Below the pieces are notes generated by a model. The model was not told where the DNA came from and ran no database searches. It was given only the letters and a program-made list of their open reading frames with translations. DNA of 13,818 nt from Roseiarcus sp035656495 (GTDB taxonomy: Bacteria > Pseudomonadota > Alphaproteobacteria > Rhizobiales > Beijerinckiaceae), in assembly GCA_035656495.1 (NCBI GenBank), contig DASRSL010000238.1, positions 1 to 13,818 of the forward strand, read 5' to 3'. The position numbers and the translations under genes were made by a program. Below, piece by piece: positions 5,293 through 12,539 of the stretch (its first letter is position 1; the number at the start of each line of letters is the position of its first letter).

Positions 5293-7608
5293 TCAAGCCG
5301 CCGCCGCCTGGGAGGGCCGTCGGCCGGCTCCGAGAAGCGCGAGCGCCTCCGCCCGGGCGACCGGCGGGCTGAACAAGAAGCCCTGCACCTCGGCGATCGT
5401 TTCGAGCTGCTCGATGATCCGCATCTGCCGTTCGGTTTCAACGCCTTCAATCAGCACTGTCATGCCGAGCTTGCGGCTCATCGCGGCGACGCTTTCAACC
5501 AAAATCGAGGCGCGTTCCTGTATGCCGAGCCCAATGGTGAACGATCGGTCGATCTTGATCCGGTCCAGCGGGAAGCTCAAGAGATAGCTCAGGCTCGAAT
5601 AGCCGGTGCCGAAGTCGTCGAGCGAAATGCGGCAGCCGCGAGCGCGAAGCGCCTCGAGCGTGCGCCGCGCGTCGCTGCGATCGTCGAGCAAGGTCGACTC
5701 GGTGATCTCGAGATCGAGGCGATCGGGCCGAAGGCCGCTTGCCCTGAGTCCGCCCTCGACGATCGCCTCGATGTTTCCGCTGCGAAACTGCGACGGGGCG
5801 AGGTTGACCGAGACGCTGATGTCCTGCGGCCAGGAAGCGCAGGCCTCGCATGCGTGGCGCAGAACGCATGCCCCGAACTCCTCCATGAGTCCCATTTCCT
5901 CGACGATTGGGATGAACTCGCCCGGCGAGACGGCGCCGCGCACCGGATGGCGCCAGCGGGCGAGCGCCTCGAACGACACGATCCTGCGTGTCCTGACATC
6001 GACGATCGGCTGGAAATGGAGATCGATCGCCTTGTTGGCGACAGCGGCGCGCAATTCGAGCTCGATGAGCCGGCGCATCTGTATTTTGGTGTCCATCTCC
6101 CGTTCGAAGGCGCGCCAGCCGCGCCGACCATCGGCCTTCGCCGCGTAGAGAGCGATGTCCGCCTTGGACAAGAGAGCATCAGGCGTGGTCCCGTCGTCGG
6201 GGGCCGATGCGGCGCCGATGCTCGCGCCGATTATGACCTCGCTGCCGTCGATCACGACCGCGCGGCCGATCTCCTCGATGATGCGCCTGGCGACCGTGGA
6301 AGTCTCCGGCAGGCCGGGGCCATGGCGGTGGAGGATGACGAACTCGTCGCCTCCCCAGCGGGCGACCAGATCGCGCGGGCCGACGATCCTGTCGAGGCGG
6401 CGCGCGATTTCCGCAAGAAGCTTGTCGCCGGTAGCGTGGCCCAGGCTGTCATTGACCTGCTTGAAATTGTCCAGATCCAGAAACATCACTGTCAGGCCGC
6501 CGACGCGCGGACGGCCGAGCTCTAGAGCCTTGGCGAGTTCTTCCTCGAAGCTGCGGCGGTTCGGAAGTTCGGTGACGGCGTCGAAATGCGCCATTCTGTT
6601 GATCCGGGCTGCTGCATTCCGGCGCTCGGTCACGTCCTGGATCACAAGGACCGTGCCGTTGTTTTTCATGCGGTTGACCGTGGCTTCGATCGAACGGCCG
6701 TCCTTGGTGTCGATCGGCACAGTTACGTCGGAGGCGATGTCGGCTCCATGGAACAGCGCGCGAACCGACGGGGAAAACTGCGACTGTGACAGGAGCTGCG
6801 GTTCGATATGTCGGCGAAACAGCGAATGCACGCTCTCGCCGGCGACCGCAACCTCCTCGCCGAGCCTGAAGATGGCGCGAAATTGATCGTTTGCGAGGAT
6901 GAGGCGTCCGGTCGCATCGATCATGCACAGCCCGTGCGACATGTTGTTGAGCGCGGTGTCGAGGCGCGCGGCAAGCATTGCGGCCTTTTGCTGCGCGGCG
7001 ACGACGCCCAGGAAATTGGCCTTCAGTCGGGATGAATAGCCTTTCATGAAAGCAATCAGTGGCACAAACGCGACGATGATCGCGACCGGATACCATCCGC
7101 CCGCAACGAACATCGCAGCGGAGAGGGGGAGAAATGCGGCGACAAGTTGAAGATTGAAGCCGCGGTAGATTGCATAGCTGCGGCTCAACATTCCGAAAGC
7201 GTAGGCGATCGTCATGGTGGCGCCGAGGAACTGGATGAAGGGCTCGCGGGTCACGCAGAAAGAAAGCAACGTCCAGAGCGATACCGTTGCAAGACTGGCG
7301 CAAGCGCCGATCGCAAAGGCTGTTTCGTGCCGGCGAGCAATCTCGATCGTGCGGCTCGGCGCTCGTTTCGCAAGGCGTTGTAGGTGAAAGAGACGGATTC
7401 CCGCGATCGCTGGCTGCGCCGCAGATGTGACCAACAACAGCGTGCTCCGGCACGCGACCGCGTTCACGATTTCCACGGTCGTCGCGGTCAGCGCCGACAA
7501 GAGAACGGGAGCGGCGTCTGCCAGAAGCCCGTCCACGAACTCGATATAGAGTTCGTCCGGCAATTCGCCCCCTAATGCGGAAGCGTCGCTTCGTATGGTG
7601 CTCGCCAT
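5293..7608 (-). CDS. Membrane-bound PAS-GGDEF-EAL protein (cyclic-di-GMP synthase/phosphodiesterase)
   Basis: Counting from ATG 7608 the protein has 771 residues. In order: a hydrophobic N-terminal region with several membrane segments to about residue 188; a PAS-like domain at about 210-325 (NMSHGLCMIDATGRLILAND ... VIQDVTERR); a GGDEF domain with intact RWGGDEF (GGDEF at 419-423); and an EAL domain with EALARW (547-549), ITES, DDFGTGYSS (664 on), KIDRSF, EGVET and QGFLFSPP. All catalytic EAL residues appear present. The allosteric I-site RxxD before GGDEF reads GPRD, so product inhibition is probably lost. An in-frame TTG at 7623 would add five residues, but the GAAGG near it abuts the TTG directly. 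The gene meets tlpA tail-to-tail with 18 bp between stops. The net activity cannot be told from sequence. Confidence 0.95.
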   Translation of the reverse strand: MASTIRSDASALGGELPDELYIEFVDGLLADAAPVLLSALTATTVEIVNAVACRSTLLLVTSAAQPAIAGIRLFHLQRLAKRAPSRTIEIARRHETAFAIGACASLATVSLWTLLSFCVTREPFIQFLGATMTIAYAFGMLSRSYAIYRGFNLQLVAAFLPLSAAMFVAGGWYPVAIIVAFVPLIAFMKGYSSRLKANFLGVVAAQQKAAMLAARLDTALNNMSHGLCMIDATGRLILANDQFRAIFRLGEEVAVAGESVHSLFRRHIEPQLLSQSQFSPSVRALFHGADIASDVTVPIDTKDGRSIEATVNRMKNNGTVLVIQDVTERRNAAARINRMAHFDAVTELPNRRSFEEELAKALELGRPRVGGLTVMFLDLDNFKQVNDSLGHATGDKLLAEIARRLDRIVGPRDLVARWGGDEFVILHRHGPGLPETSTVARRIIEEIGRAVVIDGSEVIIGASIGAASAPDDGTTPDALLSKADIALYAAKADGRRGWRAFEREMDTKIQMRRLIELELRAAVANKAIDLHFQPIVDVRTRRIVSFEALARWRHPVRGAVSPGEFIPIVEEMGLMEEFGACVLRHACEACASWPQDISVSVNLAPSQFRSGNIEAIVEGGLRASGLRPDRLDLEITESTLLDDRSDARRTLEALRARGCRISLDDFGTGYSSLSYLLSFPLDRIKIDRSFTIGLGIQERASILVESVAAMSRKLGMTVLIEGVETERQMRIIEQLETIAEVQGFLFSPPVARAEALALLGAGRRPSQAAAA

Positions 7609-7623
7609 GGCGCGGTTGGACAA

Positions 7624-7960
7624 CCTTCAGCAGAAAACCACTATGGGGTCGCACCAATAAAAAGTCGTTTAATTCCTAGCGGGACCCGCGCTTCTGCTCG
7701 AATGCGTGCGGCTGAACTCTCGTGGCCGGCGCGTTGTTCGCCGACCGCCGGATCGGTCATTGGAAGGGCCTCCGAAAGGAGGCAGATCGTCGCCTGTCAC
7801 CGCTCACCTCGCCAAGTCAGTCCGGGTGCATACTACAATCAGTGATCGTATTTGAAGCGGTGAGTCGGGTGTTAACTAAATGTGGCCAAAATCGTACAAA
7901 AACCGTTTACGTTTCTTATTATTCTGTTAACATCGTTCTCAACTTGGCGGGAGAAACATT
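7624..7960. other. Divergent intergenic region between the c-di-GMP gene and the acyltransferase gene
   Basis: The 337-bp spacer becomes clearly AT-rich from about 7850. It holds a promoter for the plus-strand gene and a hairpin at 7768-7783 (GCCTCC-GAAA-GGAGGC, GNRA-type loop, no T-run). Two GTTAAC sites lie at 7871 and 7926, the second overlapping the promoter -10. I found no credible coding frame and no lux-box that I would defend. Confidence 0.6.
7906..7933 (+). promoter_or_regulatory. Putative sigma-70-type promoter of the acyltransferase gene
   Basis: A -35-like TTTACG (7906-7911) and a -10-like TAACAT (7928-7933) are separated by 16 bp inside AT-rich sequence. This predicts a start near 7940 and a leader of about 20 nt. 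A GGGAG ribosome-binding site at 7949-7953 sits 7 nt before the ATG. Confidence 0.45.
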
Positions 7961-8713
7961 ATGAAGGCGGCAGACGGCGCGCTTCTCGGCTTTTCCGACC
8001 GCGTTTTGAGGTTTATGGAAAGGGTTGAGCACCGGATCGCCAGGACTGATCCCGACCGGGAGGCCGCGTTTCGCCTGAGATACGATGCGTATGTGCGAAG
8101 CGGATTGCTGGAGCCCCGCTCCGATCGAACTCTCTTCGATGGGCGTTACGACAAAACGGCCAACGCCTGGGTCACGATGACCTTCGTCGACGGAGAACTG
8201 GCGGCGACCACAAGGTTGAATCTGGGGATAGGCGAGGACTCCTTGCTTCCCAGCATGGCAGTCTATCCCGACGTCGTCGCGCCCAGATTGCGGGCCGGAT
8301 TGGTGATCCTCGAAACGACGCGATTTGCCGCAAATATCGAATTTTCGCGGTCGAATCCGGAGCTGGCCTATGTCGCGCTCCGTCCTAGCTACATGGCAGC
8401 CGAGCGTTTCGACATTGACCTCGCGGTGGCGTCGCCACGCCTGGAGCACATGGCCTTTTATCGGCGCGTTCTTCAGTTCGTCCTCTGGTGCGAGCCGCGT
8501 CCCTATCCTGGTCTCACCGCGAAATTCGGCTGCATGGGAATGGACTTCCAGGAGGTGAGAGCTCGGGTCGAAGCCCGCTACCCCTTCTACAGATCGACGC
8601 GAAGCGAGCGCGAGGCGCTTTTCGGATCCTGCGAAAGGGAAATCGATCTCGGATTCCGGTCAGTCAACGGCGCAGCGCGCCGAAGGACCGAGGCGGAACT
8701 CTCTACCGCCTGA
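7961..8713 (+). CDS. FeeM-type N-acyl amino acid synthase / LuxI-fold acyltransferase family protein
   Basis: The 250-residue protein has the layout of the FeeM/LuxI branch of acyl-CoA/ACP N-acyltransferases. AAFRLRYDAYVRSGLLEP (36-52) corresponds to the R-x-x-F/Y-V acyl-acceptor segment. FDGRYDKTANAWV (D60, D64) matches the paired aspartates, and GELAATTRLNL is the core strand. ILETTRFAAN (E118, R121) matches the E-x-x-R-F block, followed by a GNAT-like second half ending SPRLEHMAFYRRVLQF. FeeM makes long-chain N-acyl tyrosine from acyl-ACP. LuxI makes acyl-homoserine lactone; this sequence lacks the aromatic residues typical of true LuxI, so an N-acyl amino acid product is more likely, though substrate and function are unknown. 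No adjacent LuxR is seen. The start is well supported by a GGGAG site. It lies head-to-head with the c-di-GMP gene. Confidence 0.8.
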   Translation: MKAADGALLGFSDRVLRFMERVEHRIARTDPDREAAFRLRYDAYVRSGLLEPRSDRTLFDGRYDKTANAWVTMTFVDGELAATTRLNLGIGEDSLLPSMAVYPDVVAPRLRAGLVILETTRFAANIEFSRSNPELAYVALRPSYMAAERFDIDLAVASPRLEHMAFYRRVLQFVLWCEPRPYPGLTAKFGCMGMDFQEVRARVEARYPFYRSTRSEREALFGSCEREIDLGFRSVNGAARRRTEAELSTA

Positions 8714-8979
8714 GAACCGTCCCCGCCGGACAGCAGCGCGAATACGTCCAAGGTGGTCTCGCTCGGGGGCAGGCCGCGATCGTCACACCATTCCAGGAAG
8801 GGTCCTAGGCTGACGGTCACCAGTTGCGCGTCGTCGCCTCCAAGCGAGCGCGACATCAATGTCCCGTAGCGGCAGTCGAGCCAGTCGTCGTAGCTCCGGT
8901 GAGCCGACAAGCCCAACAGCAACCGACGGGCAATCTCAAATTCCGCGGCCGAGAGGACCGCTATCGCAACGTTGGTCAT
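8587..8979 (-). CDS. Hypothetical protein, convergent with and overlapping the acyltransferase gene
   Basis: The 130-residue frame starts MTNVAIAVLSAAEFEIARRLL at ATG 8979, with a GCAGG ribosome-binding site 6 nt upstream. A GTG at 9030 would add 17 residues that look non-coding in character. The first 80 residues look like a genuine folded protein (SYDDWLDCRYGTLMSRSLGG, a VSLGPFLEWC segment, SETTLDVFALL), with no membrane segments and no known catalytic motif. I do not recognise a family. The last 42 residues lie antisense to the 3' end of the acyltransferase gene (127-bp overlap) and are serine- and arginine-rich, so the C-terminus may be unstructured or the real gene may once have ended earlier. 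Partnership with the acyltransferase is only suggested by position. Confidence 0.6.
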   Translation of the reverse strand: MTNVAIAVLSAAEFEIARRLLLGLSAHRSYDDWLDCRYGTLMSRSLGGDDAQLVTVSLGPFLEWCDDRGLPPSETTLDVFALLSGGDGSQAVESSASVLRRAAPLTDRNPRSISLSQDPKSASRSLRVDL

Positions 8980-9358
8980 TCCAAACCTGCCTAAATCCGT
9001 TCCGCTGCTCCGCTGCGTTAGAGCCGTCACATTACTGACAATCCATCAGGAATCCGTTAACGGCTTCGTCCAGCGTTACTCCAGTTCCCCGCGCGCGTTT
9101 TGCGGCCTCTACAACGCTCGCGCTCCATGCCAGAGACAGAGCCAACGAACAAGCCAAACTATTCAAAGAAGCAAACGTGATGGTAAATTATGTCAATGTC
9201 GCGGCGGTGCTTGAGTCGTCCCAAAAAAAGAGGCTCGAACGCTGCGATGCAACCGCGACAATACGTAATGGCGGACAGGCGGGCGCTTTACGAAAGTATT
9301 GCCGGGGCAGTGGCGGTCCGCGCGCGCCTGGCTTAGTTCGTCTCGGCTTCGGGACCGT
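8980..9358. other. 379-bp spacer with a possible degenerate small gene
   Basis: The region is less GC-rich than its surroundings. On the minus strand a short frame (9032-9166) encodes a C-terminus ending VEAAKRARGTGVTLDEAVNGF plus LMDCQ, which resembles the tail of small antitoxin-like proteins, but it has no good start. On the plus strand a second open stretch around 9130-9290 also looks protein-like but has no convincing start and runs antisense into rnhA. No clear terminator for rnhA was found. Confidence 0.4.
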
Positions 9359-9820
9359 TCAACCGGCCGCGCTGCGTCCCCGCGCCAAATACGCGCTCAT
9401 GCCCTCGCGGGCGAGCCTGTCGGCGCGTTCGTTCAGTTCGTCGCCCACGTGGCCTCTGACCCAGCGCCACTCGACCTCGTGCCGCCCGGCCGCCGCGTCG
9501 AGGCGGCGCCAAAGGTCCTCGTTCTTGACCGGCTTCCTGTCGGCGGTGCGCCAGCCGTTGCGCTTCCAGAGGTCGAGCCATCCGGTGACGCCGCCGCGCA
9601 GATATTGGGAGTCGGTGTGCAGGCTCACCGCGCAAGGGCGTTTCAGCGCTTCAAGCGCCTCGATCGCCGCCGTGAGCTCCATGCGATTGTTGGTCGTAAG
9701 CGGCGCGCCCCCCTTCAGCTCCTTCTCATGCAAACCGTATCGAAGCACCGCGCCCCATCCGCCCGGACCCGGGTTGCCCGAACAGGCGCCATCGGTCCAA
9801 ACGTTGACTCGCCGGCTCAC
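9359..9820 (-). CDS. rnhA: Ribonuclease HI
   Basis: This enzyme cleaves the RNA strand of RNA/DNA hybrids, removing Okazaki primers and R-loops. The 153-residue protein has all four metal-binding acids in family positions: D10 (VWTDGACSGNPGPGGWG), E48 (NNRMELTAA), D70 (LHTDSQYL) and D134 (NERADRLA), plus H124 (VRGHVG). The length matches the usual 150-155. The start is GTG 9820, and its GTGA overlaps the thrB stop by 4 nt. This gives tight translational coupling and explains the absence of a separate ribosome-binding site. It is the last gene of the ispH, thrB, rnhA series. Confidence 0.97.
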   Translation of the reverse strand: MSRRVNVWTDGACSGNPGPGGWGAVLRYGLHEKELKGGAPLTTNNRMELTAAIEALEALKRPCAVSLHTDSQYLRGGVTGWLDLWKRNGWRTADRKPVKNEDLWRRLDAAAGRHEVEWRWVRGHVGDELNERADRLAREGMSAYLARGRSAAG

Positions 9821-10782
9821 CGGACGAGCCCGTAATCGGCGGCCGTCTTAACGCGTTGATGGAAGCGCAGCTTGTCTCGATATTCGAGCGGATTCTTCGG
9901 CGCGACCTTGGCCCCGGGCGGCACGTTCAGCCAATCGACGAGTCGCGTCAGCATGAAGCGGAGCGCCGCCCCGCGCGCCAGGATCGGCAGCGCCGCGACC
10001 TCGGATGGTCCAAGCGGGCGGACGCGCTCGTAGGCCGAGATCATCGCCTGCCCCTTGGAGACGTTGAACTCGGCGCCAGGCTCGAAACACCAGGCGCTCA
10101 GACAGATCGCCAGATCGTAGGCCAGCGCGTCGTTGCAGGCGAAATAGAAGTCGATGAGGCCCGACAGCCTCTCGCCGATGAAAAACACGTTGTCGTTGAA
10201 GAGATCGGCGTGGATGACTCCGCTCGGCAGGTTCGCCGGCCAGTGCGCTTGCAGGAAGGCGAGCTCGGCCGCGCTTTCTTCCCCCAGCCGCGGCGCGACC
10301 TCGTCGGCCCGCGCCTCGGCTGCGAGAAGAAGGGGCGGCCAGCCGGCGAGCGAGAGCGCGTTCGGCCGCGCAAGTTCAAAATCGGCTCCGGCGAGATGCA
10401 TGCGCGCGAGCGCCTCGCCGACCTCGCCGCAATGACGAACGTTCGGCCGGCGAACCCATAGACCGTCGAGAAAGGTGACGATCGTCGCCGGACGGCCTTC
10501 GAGCTCACCGAGCGCTTCGCCGGCCCGATTGCGAACGGGTTGCGGGCACGTGACGCCGCGCCCGGCGAGATGCTCCATCAGCCCGATGAAGAACGGCAGG
10601 TCGGCCGCCCGCACCCTTTTTTCGTAGAGCGTGAGAATGAATTGGTTCGTGGCGGTGCGCAGGAGAAAATTGGAGTTCTCGACCCCCTCCGCGATTCCCT
10701 TGAACGAGATGACGTCGCCGATGTCGAAGAGCGCGAGGAAGTCCCTCAGCGCTTCGTCCGAGACTTCCGTATAGACGGCCAC
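9817..10782 (-). CDS. thrB: Homoserine kinase (ThrB, aminoglycoside-phosphotransferase fold)
   Basis: This enzyme phosphorylates homoserine with ATP in threonine synthesis. The 321-residue protein begins MAVYTEVSDEALRDFLALFD and continues with GIAEGVENSNFLLRT and FILTLYEKRV, the standard opening of the alphaproteobacterial/pseudomonad type, which has the APH-kinase fold rather than the GHMP fold of enteric ThrB. The catalytic loop is HADLFNDNVFF (191-201) and the metal-binding block is LIDFYFACND (209-218). GTG 10782 is chosen because homologues start V/M-AVYT; the frame is open for another 318 bp upstream, but that part is arginine-rich and not protein-like. The product is cytosolic. The stop overlaps the rnhA start. 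Confidence 0.95.
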   Translation of the reverse strand: MAVYTEVSDEALRDFLALFDIGDVISFKGIAEGVENSNFLLRTATNQFILTLYEKRVRAADLPFFIGLMEHLAGRGVTCPQPVRNRAGEALGELEGRPATIVTFLDGLWVRRPNVRHCGEVGEALARMHLAGADFELARPNALSLAGWPPLLLAAEARADEVAPRLGEESAAELAFLQAHWPANLPSGVIHADLFNDNVFFIGERLSGLIDFYFACNDALAYDLAICLSAWCFEPGAEFNVSKGQAMISAYERVRPLGPSEVAALPILARGAALRFMLTRLVDWLNVPPGAKVAPKNPLEYRDKLRFHQRVKTAADYGLVR

Positions 10783-11191
10783 TGTCCGATCATCTCGCGC
10801 GAAAAGAGGATGGCGAGGTCTGGGCTTAGCCGCAGGGGCCGGACGCGTCAATCGCCCGACCTCCGCCTTTCGACGTTGCGCACGGGGCCGCGATAGAAGG
10901 GCGGTGGAGTTCACGAAATGACTCTTCGACCAGGCGGGGGCGCGAAAGATCCTCGTCGCCTGGCGATCGTCGCTCATCGCCGGCTTCATGGGCGCGCTCG
11001 CCTCGCAATTCTGGTTCCTCGCGTTCGCGCTGACCGACGCGGCGCGGGTGCGCACGCTCGGGCTGATCGAGGCGCCCCTCGCCTGGGCCGTGTCGCTCAA
11101 GGCCTTCCGCGAGCCGCCGTCGCTGCGCGAGGGCTGGGGATGGGGCTCATTGTCGTGGCGGCCCGGATTCTCGTCTGGGCGAGCTCTTGAG
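10783..11191. other. 409-bp gap between ispH and thrB
   Basis: Apart from the transporter remnant on the plus strand, the part next to thrB (10783-10920) holds nothing I can name. A thrB promoter could lie there because the fragment separates thrB from ispH, but I see no clear -35/-10 pair. Confidence 0.5.
10922..11190 (+). pseudogene. Remnant of a DMT (EamA-family) transporter, 3' end only, frameshifted
   Basis: The plus strand encodes AWRSSLIAGFMGALASQFWF, LAFALTDAARVRTLGLIEA and a segment through PLAW to SLREGWG, which match the last membrane helices of EamA/DMT drug-metabolite transporters (ASQFWFLAFAL...VRTLALVE...). The frame then breaks at the G-run 11136-11139. Continuing one frame over gives GMGLIVVAARILVWASS and a TGA at 11188, the normal end of the family. 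One extra G in the run would restore the reading. An in-frame TGA at 10919 marks the upstream limit, and the first 200 or so residues of a normal protein are missing. It ends 1 bp short of the ispH stop on the opposite strand. This is a decayed fragment rather than a working gene. Confidence 0.7.
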
Positions 11192-12163
11192 CTACACGAC
11201 CTCGCGCAGGCTGCGCGGCAGCGGAAAGGCCATCGACTCGCTCGTCGTCGTCAGCGTCTCGAGCACGATTTCATAGCGCGCGTCCAGGGCCGAGAGGATG
11301 CGCTTGACCAGCGCCTCGGGCGCCGAGGCGCTCGCCGTAACCGCGACGGAGCCGACGTTTTGCAGCGCCTTCCAGTCGACGCCGCCTTCGTCGGCGACGA
11401 GCTGCGCGGCGCAGCCTTCGCGCTCCGCCACTTCGCGCAGACGCTGCGAATTGGAGGAATTGTCCGCCCCGACCACGATCACCGCGTCGACCCGCCGCGC
11501 CGCCGCCTTGACCGCCTCCTGCCGGTTGGTCGTGGCGTAGCAGATGTCGTCCATCGCCGGCGCGTGGATCGAGGGAAACCGACGTTTCAGCGCGGCGACG
11601 ATCTCGCGCGTATCGTCGACCGAGAGCGTCGTCTGCGTCACATAGGCGATTGGGCGGCCGTCGTCGGCCGGCAGCCGATCGACGTCCTCGATCGAGCCGA
11701 CCAGCGTCACCGCGCCCGGCGGCAACTGCCCCATCGTCCCGATCACCTCCGGATGGCCGTCATGGCCGATCAGAATGATCCGCCGGCCGCGCCTGAAATG
11801 CGCCTGGGCCACCCGATGAACCTTGGTGACGAGGGGGCAGGTCGCGTCGATGGTGAAGAGATCGCGCGCCCTGGCTTCTTCCGGCACCGCCTTGGCGACG
11901 CCGTGGGCGGAAAAAATGACGGGATTCCCGCCCGCCGGCGCCTCGTCGACCTCTTTGATGAACACGACGCCTTTGGCCTTGAGCTGCTCGACGACGTGCC
12001 GGTTGTGGACGATCTCGTGGCGAACGTAGACCGGCGGCCCGTAGAGATCGAGCGCCCGCTCGACGATGTCGATCGCCCGCACCACGCCGGCGCAGAAGCC
12101 GCGCGGCGCGCAGAGGACCACGCGGAGGCGGGGCTTGATCGGCGTCGCGGCGGACTCGGACAT
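11192..12163 (-). CDS. ispH: 4-hydroxy-3-methylbut-2-enyl diphosphate reductase
   Basis: IspH is the last enzyme of the MEP isoprenoid pathway, a [4Fe-4S] protein that reduces HMBPP to IPP and DMAPP. In the 323-residue product the three cluster cysteines are C24 (CAPRGFCAGV), C109 (IDATCPLVTKVH) and C208 (DDICYATTNRQ). The catalytic glutamate is E139 (HDGHPEVIGTMG), and the substrate histidines lie in VRHEIVHN and FSAHGV. The block GADNSSNSQRL is also intact. Length and ATG start fit the family. The start lacks an obvious Shine-Dalgarno. ispH, thrB and rnhA follow one another on this strand, as in other Alphaproteobacteria. Confidence 0.98.
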   Translation of the reverse strand: MSESAATPIKPRLRVVLCAPRGFCAGVVRAIDIVERALDLYGPPVYVRHEIVHNRHVVEQLKAKGVVFIKEVDEAPAGGNPVIFSAHGVAKAVPEEARARDLFTIDATCPLVTKVHRVAQAHFRRGRRIILIGHDGHPEVIGTMGQLPPGAVTLVGSIEDVDRLPADDGRPIAYVTQTTLSVDDTREIVAALKRRFPSIHAPAMDDICYATTNRQEAVKAAARRVDAVIVVGADNSSNSQRLREVAEREGCAAQLVADEGGVDWKALQNVGSVAVTASASAPEALVKRILSALDARYEIVLETLTTTSESMAFPLPRSLREVV

Positions 12164-12386
12164 GGGCGCCGCCGGGTGTCGGGCGCCTTGGCGGCGGAGT
12201 CAAGGGCGGCTCGCCCTGCCGCCGCGCCGGACCCGCCGCGAATCTGTCCCGCGATCCCCACTTTTCAAGGGCTTGGGCGCCAAAAACCATCCCTTTCGCG
12301 CCTTGCAGGGCAACGGAAGCCTTTGCATAGAATAGATGTAAGTATTTGATATCGCAGATAAAAACACCGATCAGCCGATCCGGCCC

Positions 12387-12404
12387 CGTTATTGCTCCAT
12401 AACG
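12387..12404. promoter_or_regulatory. Inverted repeat, possible operator
   Basis: CGTTAT-TGCTCC-ATAACG is a perfect 6-bp inverted repeat with a 6-bp spacer inside an AT-rich trough. The size suits a dimeric regulator's half-sites. It is 224 bp upstream of ispH and is not followed by a T-run, so a terminator is unlikely. Confidence 0.35.
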
Positions 12405-12475
12405 TTGCTTCCGACTAACACATTGATCTCACAGCTGTTTCATTTTGACGGCGACCCTAAGTCAGACGGGATTCG

Positions 12476-12535
12476 ACGCTCAGCGGCACGCTCGCGACCG
12501 TCGTCAGCCAGGATCCGATCTACGTTCTGGCCGTT
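12476..12535 (+). pseudogene. Possible short remnant of an RND-efflux membrane-fusion protein gene
   Basis: This frame reads TLSGTLATVVSQDPIYVLAV. In HlyD/AcrA-type adaptors the strand after the lipoyl/beta-barrel joint commonly reads LATVVS-x-DPIYV, so the match is specific though only about 20 residues. The frame is closed by TAA a short way upstream and continues antisense into the acetyltransferase gene. If real, it is a leftover of a lost efflux operon. Chance similarity cannot be excluded by eye. Confidence 0.35.
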
Positions 12536-12539
12536 CGCC

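Larger units (their letters stand above)
12164..12539. other. 376-bp spacer upstream of ispH
   Basis: The part near ispH is GC-rich, followed by an AT-rich trough at about 12320-12440 that may hold the ispH promoter, although I cannot assign -35/-10 boxes with confidence. A perfect 6+6+6 inverted repeat lies at 12387-12404. The far end (12476-12535) encodes a short peptide resembling a periplasmic adaptor of RND efflux pumps. No intact gene. Confidence 0.55.

Noticed and set aside
7871..7931. lux-box-like operator from the two GTTAAC sites
   Set aside because: The sites are 55 bp apart and lack lux-box half-site sequence; no LuxR gene is in the window.
9177..9851. Plus-strand frame antisense to rnhA with a protein-like beginning (MVNYVNVAAVLES)
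   Set aside because: It has no ribosome-binding site and lies mainly antisense to a certain gene, and the later part is proline/arginine-rich.
10988..12349. 453-codon plus-strand frame across ispH
   Set aside because: Only its first 50 codons carry real similarity (the DMT remnant); the rest is antisense to ispH.
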